Shown: positions 1 through 13,608, numbered from the stretch's first letter. The stretch is DNA of 64,000 nucleotides from Neofusicoccum parvum (GCA_020912385.1 CP087207.1:3720001-3784000); one strand, 5' to 3'. Program-made: numbers and translations. The notes: generated by a model not told the origin, from the letters alone.

Positions 1-260
1 GGGCAGGCCTGTCTAAGCGAGGCCAGACCGCTACTCTGCTCACTTCTCGACTTCGTTCAAGCTGCCATCCATCTGCTACACGTATCGGCCGTGCTCTGAT
101 CGCACACCAGCAAATCGCAACAAGAAAATCTTCAAGATTAGAGGTACGAGCTGCCGATTAGCTTTGTACTCTTAAGAACCCCATTCGGCGATCAAACGCG
201 TCCGGCCACCTACTTTGCGTCTGGGCATCCTTTCGTGGACCACTCTCTCTGGCCATCATC

Positions 261-1362
261 ATGGACTCGAGAGCAAAAGCTGAGCGTTTGCTTGTATTCA
301 TTGTGTATCGTGCTATCTTTACGGATGGCCTCGCTCGAGTACGGAAGCCAAGCAAAATCAGAGCCATCGTCCAGGAACACTGGCCATCTTGCGAAAGTTC
401 AGTTGGTGGTTATGGTATGAGCAAAGTTGCTGATATTCTTGGAGACCTCTTAAGGTCTAGAGTGTTCGAGTCAGAGACACAGGCGCGTGAAGAATTCCCA
501 GAGCTCTTCCATAATTTCCTTCCGGGTGGCGGAACACAAGCGAAGGTTGGAACGACAGAAAGGCAGCTGTCTGTAGAGCATGCCGAAGAGAGAGAACCAG
601 GGACCAGCATTCAACTTGGCGAACTTTCGAAGAGCGGTATGCTTCTGAACAGTCTCATACACATATGAGAAAAGGCTCTAACATCTGTCGCACAAAGGAT
701 CAGCTTCTATGGGGATTTTGGAAGAAGTCGAAACTGATCACCTGTCACGACCATGTCCACTGCCGAAGTCCGTCCAGCACAGCATCCTGACGAACACGCA
801 ATCGCTCCTTGAGACATGTTGCTTTGACTTCGCCACCCAGTGGCTACCCACTGTGCTCCTTGAAAATGGCTGGGACTGTGCAGTGGCGTGCGAACTCCAA
901 CGATGGATTCGCATCATCAAAAGTCATGTTGCGCAATTGCCGGATCACGCCTTTTGCGGTACGAACACACAATCCCTCGAAAATCTGGCCAGGTCTATTC
1001 CACGACTTCGTCATACGGCTGTACATCGTTTATCACTTACAACGAACGAACTTCTGCAACTGCTCACATCCGCGGTTGAACTCACAGTAGTCTTGCATGA
1101 CGAAGTCTGTACTGAGAAGCTAAGGAAATTGCACGACGAACTTAAGACTCAGATCGACTCGATAGATCAGGGTAAGAAGAGAATAAGAGACACGGTCCGT
1201 CCTCAGCTCCGCCGAATCCAGGGCATGAGAGCAGGTCTCGCCAACAGAGAAAAGAGTCTTCTTTCGGAAATGAAACAAAGGGAGAAGCAAGTTGAGGATG
1301 TGGCTGTCAAGAAGCTAGAGAATCTGGTTCTAGAGGTGTTCTCAGACGAAAGTCAGCCTTAG
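261..1362 (+). CDS. Conserved-type fungal protein of unknown function (346 aa, 2 exons)
   Basis: Exons 261-636 and 698-1362, joined across a 61-bp GT-AG intron, restore one frame of 346 residues. The first exon alone would stop just inside the intron. The central part has a run of Leu, Trp and His residues ending in an RHTAVHR motif (about residue 230). The C-terminal third is charged and helical (many Lys, Glu and Arg), which suggests a coiled coil. The RHxAVHR pattern recalls a fungal protein group often loosely labelled as cytochrome c1-related in databases. No cytochrome c haem motif (CxxCH) is visible, so I do not transfer that name. The start codon is the first in-frame ATG. It is separated from the metabolite cluster by about 1 kb and is probably not part of it. 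Confidence 0.6.
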
Positions 1363-2367
1363 AGAGTGGACGCCCAATATCAAGATAGTGTTGAGATTGA
1401 TTGTCGGTTAGAAGTAGATTTTGGGATATACAGCTGAGTCTAGTCAGATCTGCTTGGATTACGGGCTGGGATTTCTATCTGATATCGTCGGCTCTTGTGG
1501 TCCTACTACGGGGACTGCGGCCTTATCGTGGGCAGTATAGTCCTCAAAAACACTACTGTACAGTAGAGCAGGCCCGAAAAGTATCCAATTTTGATAGTCA
1601 TTCCCTACCGGGAAACCGTGGCTATCTCAGCTTCCCTATCTTCACTGCTGTATGTAGCGATAATGACAACGGAAATGTGCGAGCATCTATACAAACGGCT
1701 CGCCTACCCTTGTGAGTATTGATTATCAGCGAGCAGTATAACCATACAACATGGCGGGTTCATATCTGTATCCCGTCATGCCTGGCCAGCGGATACCTTC
1801 ATCGCAGTCTTGCTGCATGCCTGCTATAAGAACAGAGTAACAGGATGAATTACGTAGTACGTCCAAATGCTCGTGATTGACTTAAGGCCTCTTGTACCAC
1901 TGTCGGTGCACATTGAGACGAGGAAAAAGTTTATATTTTGTTGGAAATCACGTGTACGTTAGTTGCTAGATTAGGTATAGTACCGTGTTTGAGGATAAGT
2001 CGGGCACCTCTCCTGCCCCCCCTCACACGGCATGCCAAGAATCGTACTACATTCTGCACCGCGCCAATTTTCAACATATTTCACTACGTCTACGCTAAGG
2101 TAGAAACTCAATGTAATAAGAGCTGAGCTCGTGCTTAAGCGGACCCTTTGACGTGGCGGTGAGGTGCATCGGGTGAGCGCCGAAAGTCCTCAGCGTGGTC
2201 CTACGTAGGAATTATGTTGACGTGTTCGCGTTGATATGAGAGTCTGGGACGGAGGATATCAAAGTTTGGGAAGCATGTCTGGTGCGCTGAATTAATGTGT
2301 ATTATATGCAAGTCGCTACGGATATTTACTAGGTATTACTGCACTGCTGTTCTATTCTCACATCTCT
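1363..2367. other. Intergenic spacer, no gene recognised
   Basis: About 1 kb with only short open frames that lack coding character or recognisable motifs. It separates the upstream gene from the 3' end of the FAS beta gene and is a likely left border of the metabolite cluster. Confidence 0.5.
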
Positions 2368-5300
2368 CTAGGCCTTGCTCCAATTGTCGAGAATATCTCG
2401 AAGCCGCGGCGAGTTTGTCACTCGATGCATCTCCTCAAAATGTGCGCGGGACACGCCGAACGGCACGCCAGTGACATTCGGAATCCACTTGCCCACCAGT
2501 CTCTCGGGCGCGATGTCCGCACGCTTGATGTGCTTCTGCAGGAACCGGCGATAAGAGTCGACGCCACCAGCCAAGAAGCTCGAGTGGAAGGGCACGTCGA
2601 TCTGCTTCAACGGCACCGTCGCCGGCCCGCGCTCGTAGTCAACCGGCTGCGGCATCGCCCGCACCCTCTCCACGCACCGCCTCACCTCGCCCACCAGGCG
2701 CTCCCGATCCAGCCAGGGCCGCGCCTCCCGGTCCCGCACGAAGGCGTTGAGCACCTCGGTCAGGGCGGCCAGCGCGCGCACGTCGCCGGCACAGATGTAC
2801 TGCAGCTCCCTGATGTTGTAGTTGACGATCTCGAGCAGCCAGGGGTCGGCGCCGCTGGCCTCCCCGACGGCGGCCACGACGTCGGCCAGGGCGCGCTCGC
2901 CGAACGAGCGGCGCGCGCACACCTTGGACGGGTTGACGGCGCACATGGAGTAGGCGGACCGGCCGGTCGCGCTGCGCGTCACCGCCGTCTGCATCGTCAG
3001 CCCGCGCACGAACGTGATGGCCGCCAGGCTCTCGACCCGCATCAGCGAGCCGCCCAGCGCCGCCAGCGCCCCGTACTCGCCCAGCGAGTGCCCCGCGAAC
3101 GACAGCCCGCTGCCCGCCCCCTCGGCCACCAGCCCCCGCGCCCGCAGGTCCGCGAACCGCGCCACCTCCATGAGCGTGAGAGCTGGCTGCGTGAAATGCG
3201 TGGCTGAGAGCAGCCCGAGGTGCGAGCGGAAGGTGTAGGACGTGCAGCGCGGCGCGTGCAGTGCTTGGTACATCTCGCTGGCCCGGACGAAGGCGCCGCG
3301 GTGCGGGCTCGAGGCTGCGTCGCGGAGGATGGAGAGGTAGTTTTCGCGGACGCGGCGGCCTTTGGGTCCGCCGAAGTGGATGGTGAGTTCCTGGGGGTCG
3401 TCTTGGACGATGGTCGTTATACGGAACCCTGGGTACGTTGTCAGAACATCAAACAAACAAAGGATGCGTGGGAGGCTTACCGTAGTTTTCTTGAAAGTAC
3501 TCGTCCGCTCTTGTCCATACGGATGCGGCGGCTGGGCTCTTCTCCCGAAGCTCCATGCCCATTCCTTTGCGTTGCGAGCCTTGGCCGGTGAAGATGTACG
3601 CGGCGCTTGGTTGATCGACTTCAGCGTCAGCAGACATCACCATCTCGCCCTTGCTGTTGCGTGCCTCTAGCTTGATGACCTTGCGGCCCTGGAGCATGGC
3701 CGTGTGGTAAATTGACACTGTGAGCTGGTCCCCAGGCATCACCATGGCTTGGAAGGATGCACTGTACTTTCGAACTCTTGACGGGCAGCCTTTGGCAACA
3801 GTGACATCCAAGAGGCTCCTGACTGCTGCACTGGTGTGCATGCCGTGGGTGATGGTTCCTGGGAGTCGAAGATACGATGCAAAGGTACGTGACGTGTGAA
3901 TCGGATTGAAATCTCCTGATACTCGCGCATACCGGGCATTTGACTCCGGAATCTGGACACAGAACTGACTCTCGAATCCTTCGATAGGAATCGGATTGTC
4001 TAGTGGGACAATCTTCTGCACCGGTTCGCCATGGCGCTGTAGATAACCAAGGACGGGGTTGGCACTGCTGGTCGAGGAGTGATATTGGACAGAGCCGATG
4101 ATTCGCCCTTCGCAAGATACATTTCCAGTGACGTTGATGGAAGTATTTCGAATGCATTGCTGGACCTGGAAGCTCAACATTCTGTTTGAGAGATCTGGTT
4201 GAGGATCTGCAAGCTTAAACCAAGGCTTTGCATTAAGAATTGCAATATCTTTGGCGTTCCTCATCTGCACGTGGATTTCGTCCTCAGCGGATATCCTGAA
4301 CGTTTTTTCAGCGTCGTTGTATGTTCCTCGGTATAGGAACTGCGAAGTGATCTCCATGACTGCAGAGCCATTCCGGTTGATGACGGCAGTAACTTCAACC
4401 ATTTTCCCAAACTCCTGGTTGACGATGGCAGTAACGGAAGCCATGGTTGTAACCACATCACCTTCATGAAGTGGCTGCTGACCAGCAACCATCCTGAACT
4501 GGTTCGAGAGATGCACCAGCTTCAGAATATCTGCATTAATGGCAAACAACGGCTTCATGATGGCCTTCCATGCAGCGACGATGCCAAAGTCAAGAGGCGC
4601 TTCCATCGGAGCACCGATCATCCCAGCAAAGGCTTCACCGCGATTTCCCACAGCAGCTGCGAAGCTGCGGATCGTGCCAGCGTCAAGAATGACATATCCA
4701 CTGCGGAAAACATCTTCGACGGTAGCATCTGGACAACGCGGCTCGTCTGCAAACCAGGCTTGCCAGTAGAAAGACTTGACACGTTCTAGACGGTCGTGCA
4801 TGATCTCTGCAATCGGTGCTCCAGGGACCTCTGGTTGGTAGCGAAACCGAAGCAAGAGCTCCGCCGGCTGAGTCGTCGCTGTCTGATGATGCGTCAGGGA
4901 AACTGAGATCTCCTTGGTGTCCGAGCTGAATGATATCTCCACGGTCTTTGTTTGGCTTTGACACATTTCCAGCAGCTCTGAGATGACCACTCGAGTGTTG
5001 AGAATGTCTTTGTGGTTCTTGATTTCCACACACTGTCCAGCAACTGGAACGATGATGGCATTCAAGGGATTTTCCCGCCAGCAATTACCTTCTTGGACAA
5101 TCTTGGAGGAAAAAAGTGCAGATCGCCATGACGGAAAATGACCAGCGAGAAAAGCTCTGAAGGACTCAGCCGAAGGCAGATTTTCGGATGCGCGTGGTAA
5201 CCGGAGGATGATGTCGGATTCAGTCTCGATGATGCTGGTGTTCTCGGGGTAACATCCAGTCAATTCTTGGACACCCATGTACTCAACGGATGGGAAAGTT

Positions 5301-8300
5301 TCGTTGCTCGCGTAGAAGTCAGCCTTCAAAGCTTCGATATGGCCGTTGTGAATTCCGTCCAGAATATCTTTCACAGGCTCTTCCTTGTTCGAGAATGAGG
5401 CAGCCACAGGACCGTGTAGAATGCACACACGTCCTGCATCTTTGCCAACGACCTTGTTGAGATTCTCAGATTGCCAGAGTGAGTCCTTCTTGAAGTACGT
5501 CTGAAAGTTCTCGTCCAAGACCGGTATGAAAGGAACAGGCTTCTGGCTTCTCTGCTGGCACAAGTGCAAGAAGAATACAGCGTCCTGAGGGTGCAGGAAC
5601 TGTTCCTGTGCGGAATGGTACGTGGTCAACACTGCCCGTGAGACATCTCTCACTTCGTCGGGGCTCGTGTATTTGCTGGTGATGGAATACTTGCCGGCGG
5701 CGGAGAATCGCTGTTCAACCCGACGGAGGAAGTCGACCACGAAATGCTGGTACGACGCATCGATCCAGTGAACAGCACTGCATTCCTCGTAACAGAGAAG
5801 CTCGAGAAGGCGAGAGACAACCTGCCCATACGTCATGCGCTGGAGATCCACTGGGACTCCCGCGTCATCAAGACCGAACCAGACTTTTTGGAAATCATTG
5901 TTCAGTCTCTGGATGATTTTCTCCCGGTTATCCTGTAAGAATCGAAGCTGTTGTGCCGGGGGCTTGTTGAACACGCGTTCGTCCATCTCTGCCCAGAACC
6001 TGGCGGCTCTCGTGGCAATCATATGCATCGGCTCGCCCATCTCAGAGATGACTGTGATGACGTCGCTATCGGAGGTGGATCCTTTGTATGTCGTTTCCCA
6101 CTGGTCGTTGAGGAGGCCTCTTGCTGCAATGATGGCCTGTTTGGCACCCTGGCTTGTATGGGCTTCCTTGGCCACCATCATCCGACTCCCGAACAGACAT
6201 CCGTCAAATGGCATTCGTGGATACCCATACTCAAGAGACCAACTCCCTGTGAGATAGGGGTAGGTGTCCGTAGCACTGCCGAACCCGCTTCCTGCGACTA
6301 GGATGATGTTTTCGCAGCGGCGAATCTTCGAGTACTTCTGGAGGATGGGCTGGTGGAAATCTTCGCACGAATGATGCCCTCCACCGCGCCCACCAGTCCA
6401 CTGGAGGATGATTGGGGACGTTGGATTCGATCGTGCAATGTCTAGCACAGCATCAATTGCAGATGCAGAGCCCGGCTTGAACGATACGTGGCGTAGACCC
6501 ATATGGAAGTACTGGTCGGCAATATCGGGAGATGGGACGCCAGCACCAATTGTAAGGCCGTCAATTGGGACGCCTTCAGAGCGAAGCCTTTTGATGAGAG
6601 AAACCTGCCAATTCATTGCGCGAGGGTTTGCGTAGATGAGATTGACGGTGATGCCGCGTCCTGAAGGAATTCTCTCGGCTAAATCAAGCAGTGCTTTCTC
6701 CATCGTCTCCGGGCTATGATATCCGCCTCCAGCCAGCTCAATGTGGAACCCTGCCTGCATTGTAGCCGCCACGAAGTCTGGGTGCACAGTGGTCGGAGTC
6801 ATTCCACCGACAATGATTGGCGGCACACCGAGTTGTCGGCTCAGCTTCGTTTCCACCATGGTGCGGCCAGCTGCACAGACAAGGCGAGGTTGATACTCCT
6901 CGGCCCAATTCGTGCTGTATTGGATGTCGCTTGCCCGGGGGCTGAACAGCTCGACCTTGGAACCGAGGTCGCCGGCCACTTCCATGCGGTCTGCAAGAAC
7001 AACACGCACGCCTGCACCATCCTTCATGCGTGCTGTCAACGCGCCAATCCCCGAAGGTCCTCCAGGGCCAAACTCAACGATGTGCGTTGCGCCTTCGAAG
7101 AGAGTGGCCGACTCCCAGCGCACAGTCTCCTCGGTGATCATACGTACGAGGACAGGAACAAGGTCAAAGTTCCCCACCGTGCTGATGTCCTCGCCGGTGG
7201 ATGTATGATACACGGGAATTCTGAGGCAGCTGCTGTTGATCTTCACTTCCCGGAGATCTTCCATGACGGCCCTGGTCACCCGTGAGAGGGACGAGACATG
7301 GAAAGGTGATGATATGGGGAGGAATGAAGTGCTGAATGTTGGCTTCCGCTTCGAAAATGGAACTTTTGTCTGGTCGAGCCCCGAAGGCGCCCGCATTCGA
7401 CGCAGGCGAACATTCAGGGCAGCCAGTGACGTTGGAGGACCGGCAACTACGATGTTGTTCCGGGAGTCGTTGATGAGGGATATCGAGATCTGGCTGTGCT
7501 GAGAGAGGTGCTTGTTTGTTGCTGCGAGCTCCTTTTCTACCATTTGTTGCGGCAAGTCTCTGATGCTCAGCATAGGCGTTGGTGTTCCCTCATTGTTTGC
7601 GAGCGCATCCGCAATAACTTCAGGTGAGATGCTGGTCTGCGGAAAGGCTTCCTGAGACCGAACACCGATCCAGAAGAGGATGGAAAGAGCCATGCTGGAA
7701 AGACGATAAAATGAATCCCAAGAGTCAGCGGCTGCGGCGACAGCAGCAACGACGATGCCTTGCGAATGACCTGTAGTGCCGCTGATAGAGTTGCCGAACT
7801 CTCCCGGCGAAAGCCCAAGCACCGTACAGGTAACCATATAATTCATCAGCTGGAACAGACCGATCAATGGGAAGCTGACAGGCGCTCTGATTAAAAAGGA
7901 GGCATCTGGGGTAGATGAGGGTGACTGCAGCCATGCCTCAACGTCGAGACTCTTTTCGTAGAAAGTATCCTGAGATCTCGGATCGCGAGACAATGCAAGC
8001 AACAAGCTCGCAGACTGGCTCACAAATGTCTTGAGGAGTGGCTCGTAGGTGTGGTAGAGGTCGCGAATGTCCTCAAAGAACAGCTCAGTATTTCCTTGGC
8101 CGCCGAAGATGGTGTATACTCGTGCGGATCCATCGTCGGCGGCTGAAAGAAGAGCGGAGGGAAGATATCGGCCATCATTAAATGCTGCGGCGGTGTAGAA
8201 ATTTCTGATGAGGTCCTGCTTCATCTCGCAGGGAATATCGAGGCGTGCAGCCAGGGAATGTATGTCGTCATTCTCCAGAAACGTGGTTTGGAATTGTTTG

Positions 8301-8596
8301 AGGGATACGTGAAGAATTTGGTCGTCGCCGACCTGTCTTTCTGGGATATCTCGGCTCAGGTATGACAGGAATGCGGCCGCCAGCTGGGCTGGGGTTGGGG
8401 TATCATTGGTGTTGTAAACATGGAATTGAGAAACAAGCTGTCGTGCTCGACGGTGGTTGCGAGCTGCGAAGTGGTAGGTGACAGACGAGGAGCCGCGCGA
8501 AAGTGTGAGGGGTATCTTCGGGGAGGGAGGATGCGGCGGGCTCAGCTCCGGCGTTGAGCACAGCGAGGTTGCGGGGGTCGAGTTGGAGGAGAACAT
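2368..8596 (-). CDS. Fatty acid synthase beta subunit, cluster-dedicated (TOXC-like)
   Basis: Two exons, 3481-8596 and 2368-3428, are joined by a 52-bp GT-AG intron (3429-3480) that restores Tyr-Gly-Phe-Arg. The protein is 2,058 aa, close to yeast Fas1 (about 2,050), and carries the full domain set. The acetyltransferase has GHSQG (Ser about 278). The enoyl reductase has GGMTPT and AGGGYHS, and the dehydratase hot-dog region has GDFNPIH. The malonyl/palmitoyl transferase has TGQGSQ and GHSLGEY (Ser about 1820). It would pair in the cytosol with the alpha subunit encoded at 16383-21237. A primary-metabolism FAS is rarely placed beside an NRPS, P450 and MFS gene, so a dedicated role in making a medium-chain precursor is inferred, as for TOXC in HC-toxin synthesis. 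The chosen ATG gives an N-terminus that reaches the conserved PLTLSxGS segment about 30 residues in; the frame stays open upstream to 8824. It is transcribed divergently from the P450. Confidence 0.93.
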
Positions 8597-9350
8597 GATT
8601 TCCGCTGGCAAACGCGTACAGCATGTCTGGAGACAGCTCGGCCGGGTGTATCTGATAAGTTGTGGGCAGCACGACGGGGCGCTGGGCGAGCACGTGAGGG
8701 CGTGTTGCTGGCCGGGGCTTATGGCGCTGTGGCTGGGGCCAAAAGAGCGAGGGGGGCGTTTGCCGGGTTGCATTGCGGCCACCAACGCGAAGGATGCTGC
8801 TGAGCGGATCAGACCGTAGTGCATGATTCAGCCGCGCCAGCACGCCCGGGGCCGATAGGGCTTAGCCCAAAGCTTGGCCATGGAGGAATAGCTGTCAGCA
8901 CTGCAGTTGGCAGTCGAAGCCGGTGTAGCCCCACCCCCAACGCAGACTGCGCCCCCGTCAAGCGCCCGCCTCCCCTCAATCCTGCACAACACCAATTTTT
9001 CCGACTTATTATTTTCTTACACGCATTGCCCTGCCAGGCCCAGCCCGATCCTTCCTCCACAAACTGCTGCTTCGGGACCCGTCACCCCATCCCCATACCA
9101 CCATGGCGAGGACACCGCCGAGCCGCGTCACTGAGCCGCCCGGCCCCACCAACCCGGGCCGGGTGCGTGCACTGGCATCTAGAAGGCGGCACGGTTGCTG
9201 CGGTTGACAGGTACCAAAATAGCAACACCACGAGACACTGCGGGCCTGCGCCCATGACATATCTCAATTCTGTGCGGCTCGCTGTCTGGATCGTCCCGCT
9301 GCTCTTCGCCCGCATTGCTGTATCCTGCTTGCACTGCTGTCCGCTGCCTC
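8597..9350. promoter_or_regulatory. Divergent promoter region between FAS beta and P450
   Basis: A 754-bp stretch between the start codons of two divergent cluster genes must hold both promoters. I see pyrimidine-rich tracts around 8985-9020 but no perfect tox-box (ATCTCNCGNA) or apicidin-type box (TGACGTGA). Open frames that cross it are chance extensions of the neighbouring genes. Confidence 0.5.
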
Positions 9351-10939
9351 ATGGCTCCACTCTCTCTGGCCGTAGGCGCATTCGCGTCCTCCTGCGCTCT
9401 GATCTCCGCGTCTGCCATTGCATATGTATGTTGAGCACCAAAACCGCCATTGCACACGACAACGTACTTACCAATGTCCAGGTACTGGGACTATGCATTT
9501 ACCGTGTTTTCTTCCACCCGCTGGCAAAACACCCTGGCCCATTGTTGGCCAAGGTCTCCAATTTCTACGCGGCATACCATGCGTGGGTGGGCGACGTCCA
9601 CGTTGACATGTGGAGGTGCCACCAGAAATACGGCGAGACCGTTCGCTATGCACCCGACCGCCTCCTCATCAACACGGCCGATGCGCTTCGTGACGTGCAT
9701 GGCCACAAGAGCAATCTTCCGAAGGCGACGACCTACAACGCGCTCATCCACCGCGCGCCCAACATCCTCACTCTGCGCGACAAAAGGCAGCACGGCCGCC
9801 GGCGTCGCGTGATGAGCCAAGCACTGTCGGATGCCAACATCGCAACCTTTGAGCCCGCAATCGTCGAGCAGGTCAGCAAGTTCGTGGCCATCTTCGCCGA
9901 GCTCCCTCGCGCCGGCGGCGACGAGGCCTGGTCTGCGCCGGTCAATGTCTCCGAATGGTGCGACTGCCTGACGTTCGACATCATGGCGTCCGTGGTGTTC
10001 TCCGGCAAATACGACATGCTGGGAAGTGCGCAGCACCGGCCGGTGCTGAAGGCAATCCTGGAGTCCAACGTGCGGATGGGCACGCTGTTCCAGTACCCGG
10101 CGCTCGGGCACTGGAAGATCCACAAGCGCTTCTTCCCTGCCGCCATCGCCGCCCGGAGCATCTTCGTGTCGTTTGTGACGCGCATGGTCGGCGACCGCAT
10201 CATGCTGGGCAAGTCGCAGACCCCGCACGACGTGTTCTCCTTCATGGCGAAGACCAAGGACCCCGAGACCGACCAGGGGCTGACCCTGAACGAGCTTGGC
10301 GCCGAAAGCACCACGCTGATCGTTGCCGGCGCGGACACCACCTCGACCGTCATTGCTGCAACGCTGTTCTACCTGGCCAAGTTCCCGCAGTGCCTGGAGC
10401 GGGCCCAGACCGAGGTGCGGACGGCATTCGAGGCCGAGTCGGAGATCCGTCTGGGCCGGAAGCTCAACAGCTGCACCTTCCTGCTCGCCTGCATCAACGA
10501 GGCCATGCGCCTGTCTCCCCCTGTTGGCGCTGCCCTCTGGCGCCAGGTGCATTCGGAAGACGGGATGGCCGTTGGCGGCCACTTCGTTCCCCGCGGCTAC
10601 GACGTCGGCGTCGGCGTGTGGAGCCTGCAGCACAGCCCGGAACACTACCCCAATCCCTTCGACTTCTGTCCCGAGAGATGGCTTGTGGAAAGTGCAGATG
10701 AACGATCAAAGATTCTCAATGCGTTTTCGCCCTTCTCGCGAGGCCCTAGAAGCTGCGTTGGAAAGGGCATTGCCATGGTTGAGCTGTTGCTCACGTTCTC
10801 GCACTTGCTCTGGTCCTTGGAGTTCAAATTCCCAGAAGGACAGGAGCCGCTTGGCAATTTTGAGCTGAAGGAACATGTTACTGGCTCTAAGAACGGGCCA
10901 ATTCTCCAGTTCCGCAAGCGGCAATTGCACAAGATCTGA
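9351..10939 (+). CDS. Cytochrome P450 monooxygenase of the cluster (510 aa)
   Basis: Exons 9351-9425 and 9482-10939 are joined by a 56-bp intron. The short first exon supplies a hydrophobic N-terminal membrane anchor starting MAPLSLAVGAF, as expected of an ER-bound fungal P450. Total length of 510 aa is typical. Seen directly are FHPLAKHPGP after the anchor, the I-helix AGADTTST (oxygen activation), the K-helix ExxR motif (NEAMR) and the haem loop FSRGPRSCVG with Cys about 450. No frame break is seen. By position it probably oxidises the fatty chain, for example near C8-C10 of a 2-aminodecanoic acid as P450s are thought to do in apicidin and HC-toxin pathways. That substrate is inference. A longer reading frame upstream of 9351 is open only by chance. 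Confidence 0.92.
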
Positions 10940-11677
10940 CACGTTTCTCACCACCACACTCTGCGTTCATGTTAGCTTTTCGATAGTCTTCAAATTGTTT
11001 AATTCTTCTCAGCTCTGCATGTGGAACATTAAAATTATGTAAAACACCCCTCTTCCGAAGTCCGTAGACAAATACGGTGATGATCTGAGCCTCAAAGACG
11101 GGAGCATCCAGCACGCCGAGCATTCTATCCTGACTTGGTCCGGCGGGGAAGCTAGCGTGAGATGCGATCGTGACCGCAGCTGCAAATAGATTGAATGCTG
11201 AGGTTCCCTGCACCGTCCGTTCCAATTGCCTGCGCCTCCGCCAGGGCGGGTCATGCGAGCCATCACGGTGAGCGGTCTGGCCCGCAGCTCTCTGCAGGAC
11301 TCACTAAATTCTCAGACCCCAAAGGATTTTTGCGCGGCCGTCAGTGCTGACGATTTCCGCTAGGCAACTGCCGTGATCCGCACAAACCACCCGTGCTCCA
11401 CCAACGCGTGGCTGGGGCCGTCGGGCCCACAGCGAAGCTCTATTCACGGCACTTGTCTGACACGTCGCAAGCGCCATCCGTGGGGAACCAACTGCTGAGG
11501 CGCCGGCCAAGATCTACGCTAGTATGACCAGATGCAAAAGGTCTTGGACCTACTTTGGCGCTTTATTCCATAAGATGTCAGCTGTGTGGGCTGTCACCAC
11601 TGCTTCTCCCAGCACGCACATCTGTCATTTCCTCTCCCCGTTCTACAGTCACTCGTCCTCATTCCACCACCGCACTC
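10940..11677. other. Intergenic region upstream of the MFS gene
   Basis: 738 bp with no convincing gene. A one-mismatch relative of the tox-box lies on the minus strand at 11153-11162. Such near-matches are common by chance and I give it little weight. Confidence 0.4.
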
Positions 11678-13608
11678 ATGGAGATGACTGGAGATTCTAC
11701 TCTTGTGGCTCCTCCGAGGCCGCCGCTTGCTCACAGGTCTGGAGATTCCAGTAGCAGCAGCAGCATTCGTCTCGGCAAAAGAGCACTCAGTCACCCACCG
11801 GCTGTTTCTGAGCTCTCGTTTGGCCGCACCTCAAGTTCGTCCCTGGAAATGGAGAAGGAGCAGCCCACAGAGTACCCTACTGGATGGAAGTTGGTGTCCA
11901 TCACGCTTGCTCTTTGCTGTGCCGTTTTCGTTACAACACTGGTCAGTCCTTGTCCCTCTCGCCTTCCTGATGGGGTTCTTACATGTCTTCACAGGATCAA
12001 ACAATTGTTGCAACGGCTGCTCCCGAAATCACCAACCAGTTCAAGTCATTGGCAGATGTTGGCTGGTATGGCAGCGCGTAAGTCATAATCCTAAGCCACG
12101 CCAATGCGTCTGCTGTGTCTGACTTTCCATAGATACCTCCTCACCACTGCTGCGTTCCAGCTGCCCTTTGGCAAGCTGTACAGCATTCTCTCAGTCAAAT
12201 GGACCTTCCTGGTGACCATCATCATCTTTGAAATTGGATCATTGATTTGTGGGGCTGCCAATTCCTCCGCCGTCTTGATTGCCGGCAGAGCCATTGCTGG
12301 TGTTGGTGGCGCTGGCATCTTCTCCGGCGCATTGATCATTGCTGCTCATACCAGTACGTCAACCAGCTTGGTCCCACATGGACTCTGTGCTGACGCCTAT
12401 CTCAGTTCCGCTGCAATATCGTCCCATCTACACCGGTGCTGTCGGTGCAATCTCCGGCATTGCAGCCATCTGCGGCCCGCTTCTGGGTGGTGTGTTTACT
12501 GACCATGCTTCATGGCGCTGGGTATGCGTTTCCCCTCTCCATTTCTCTCGACCTCCGGCTGACCGTCTCTCAGTGCTTCTACATCAACCTTCCGCTCGGT
12601 GGCATCACAATCGCCGTCGTGGCATTCCTGACGCCCTCCATGACTCCCAAGAGGACCTCGACTTTGACGATGAAGCAGCGCCTGGCGAAGTTCGACTTCC
12701 TCGGCATGGCAGCTTTCATGCCCTGCATCATCTCCTGCCTCCTCGCCCTGCAGTGGGGTGGCACTAAGTATGCCTGGGGCAGCACGCGCATCGTCGCGCT
12801 CTTCATGACTTCCTTCGTGCTGTTCTGCTGCTTCGTCGGGATCCAGTTCTGGAAGCAGGACAACGCAACGCTCCCGCCGCGCATCATGAAGAAGCGCAGC
12901 GTGGCCGGCGCCGTCTTCTTCTCCTTCGCACTGGGCGCCTCCTTCTTCACCATCGTCTACTACCTCCCGCTGTGGTTCCAGGCCATCAAGCAGGCGTCGG
13001 CCGCGCGCTCCGGCGTCATGAACCTGCCCATGGTGCTCTCGGTCGTCGTCATCTCCGTGCTCGCCGGCGGCATGATCTCGGCATGGGGCTACTACACGCC
13101 GTTCATGATCCTCTGCGCGGCCGTCAGCGCCGTCGGCGCCGGCCTGCTCACCACGCTCGAGCCCGACACGCCCAGCTCCAAGTGGATCGGCTACCAGATC
13201 GTGCTGGGCGTGGGCCTGGGGCTGGGCATGCAGCAGCCGCTCATGGCCGTGCAGACGGTGCTCGACATGGCCGACGTCGCCGCCGGCACCGCCGTCGTCA
13301 TCTTCGGCCAGACCGTCGGCGGCTCGCTGATCCTGCTCATCGCCCAGAACCTGTTCCAGAACAAGTTCATCGGCAACCTGGCCAGCTACGTCCCGGACAT
13401 CAACCCGGCCCTCGTGCTCGCCGCGGGCGCGACCGGGCTGGAGAAGGCCGTGCCCGAGGCGGACAAGGCGGGCGTGCTGCAGGCTTACAATGATGCCGTG
13501 ACCACCACTCTGCTGGTCCCCACGGCTTTGGCGGCGGTTTCAATTCTTGGTGCAGCAATTATGGAGTGGAAGAGCGTGAAGGGCAAGAAGTTTGACCTTA
13601 TGGGTTAG
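11678..13608 (+). CDS. MFS drug/toxin exporter (TOXA-like, 572 aa)
   Basis: Five exons: 11678-11941, 11995-12077, 12133-12353, 12406-12521 and 12574-13608, with introns of 52-55 bp that keep frame throughout. The protein has a roughly 75-residue Ser-rich cytosolic N-terminus, then many hydrophobic helices, consistent with the 14-TM DHA2-type drug:H+ antiporter family. Recognisable motifs are LDQTIVATA in TM1, [19 protein letters not shown] and [12 protein letters not shown]. It would sit in the plasma membrane and export the cluster's peptide, giving self-protection, as proposed for TOXA (about 550 aa). A C-terminal cytosolic tail follows the last helix. Its place between the P450 and aminotransferase genes supports a pathway role. 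The exact transported molecule is inferred. Confidence 0.92.

Noticed and set aside
3885..3905. Apicidin-type regulatory box (TGACGTGA-like) near 3890
   Set aside because: Only a partial match (TGACGTGT) and inside FAS beta coding sequence.
4503..4512. Perfect tox-box match on the minus strand
   Set aside because: Lies deep in the FAS beta coding region, so treated as background.
8597..8824. In-frame upstream methionine at 8824 for FAS beta
   Set aside because: The extra 76 residues are Pro/Ser/Cys-rich and unlike FAS N-termini; the ATG at 8596 leaves a family-like start.
8819..9350. 706-residue open frame extending the P450 upstream
   Set aside because: The extension has no P450 features. 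A short spliced exon from 9351 gives the expected membrane anchor and normal length.
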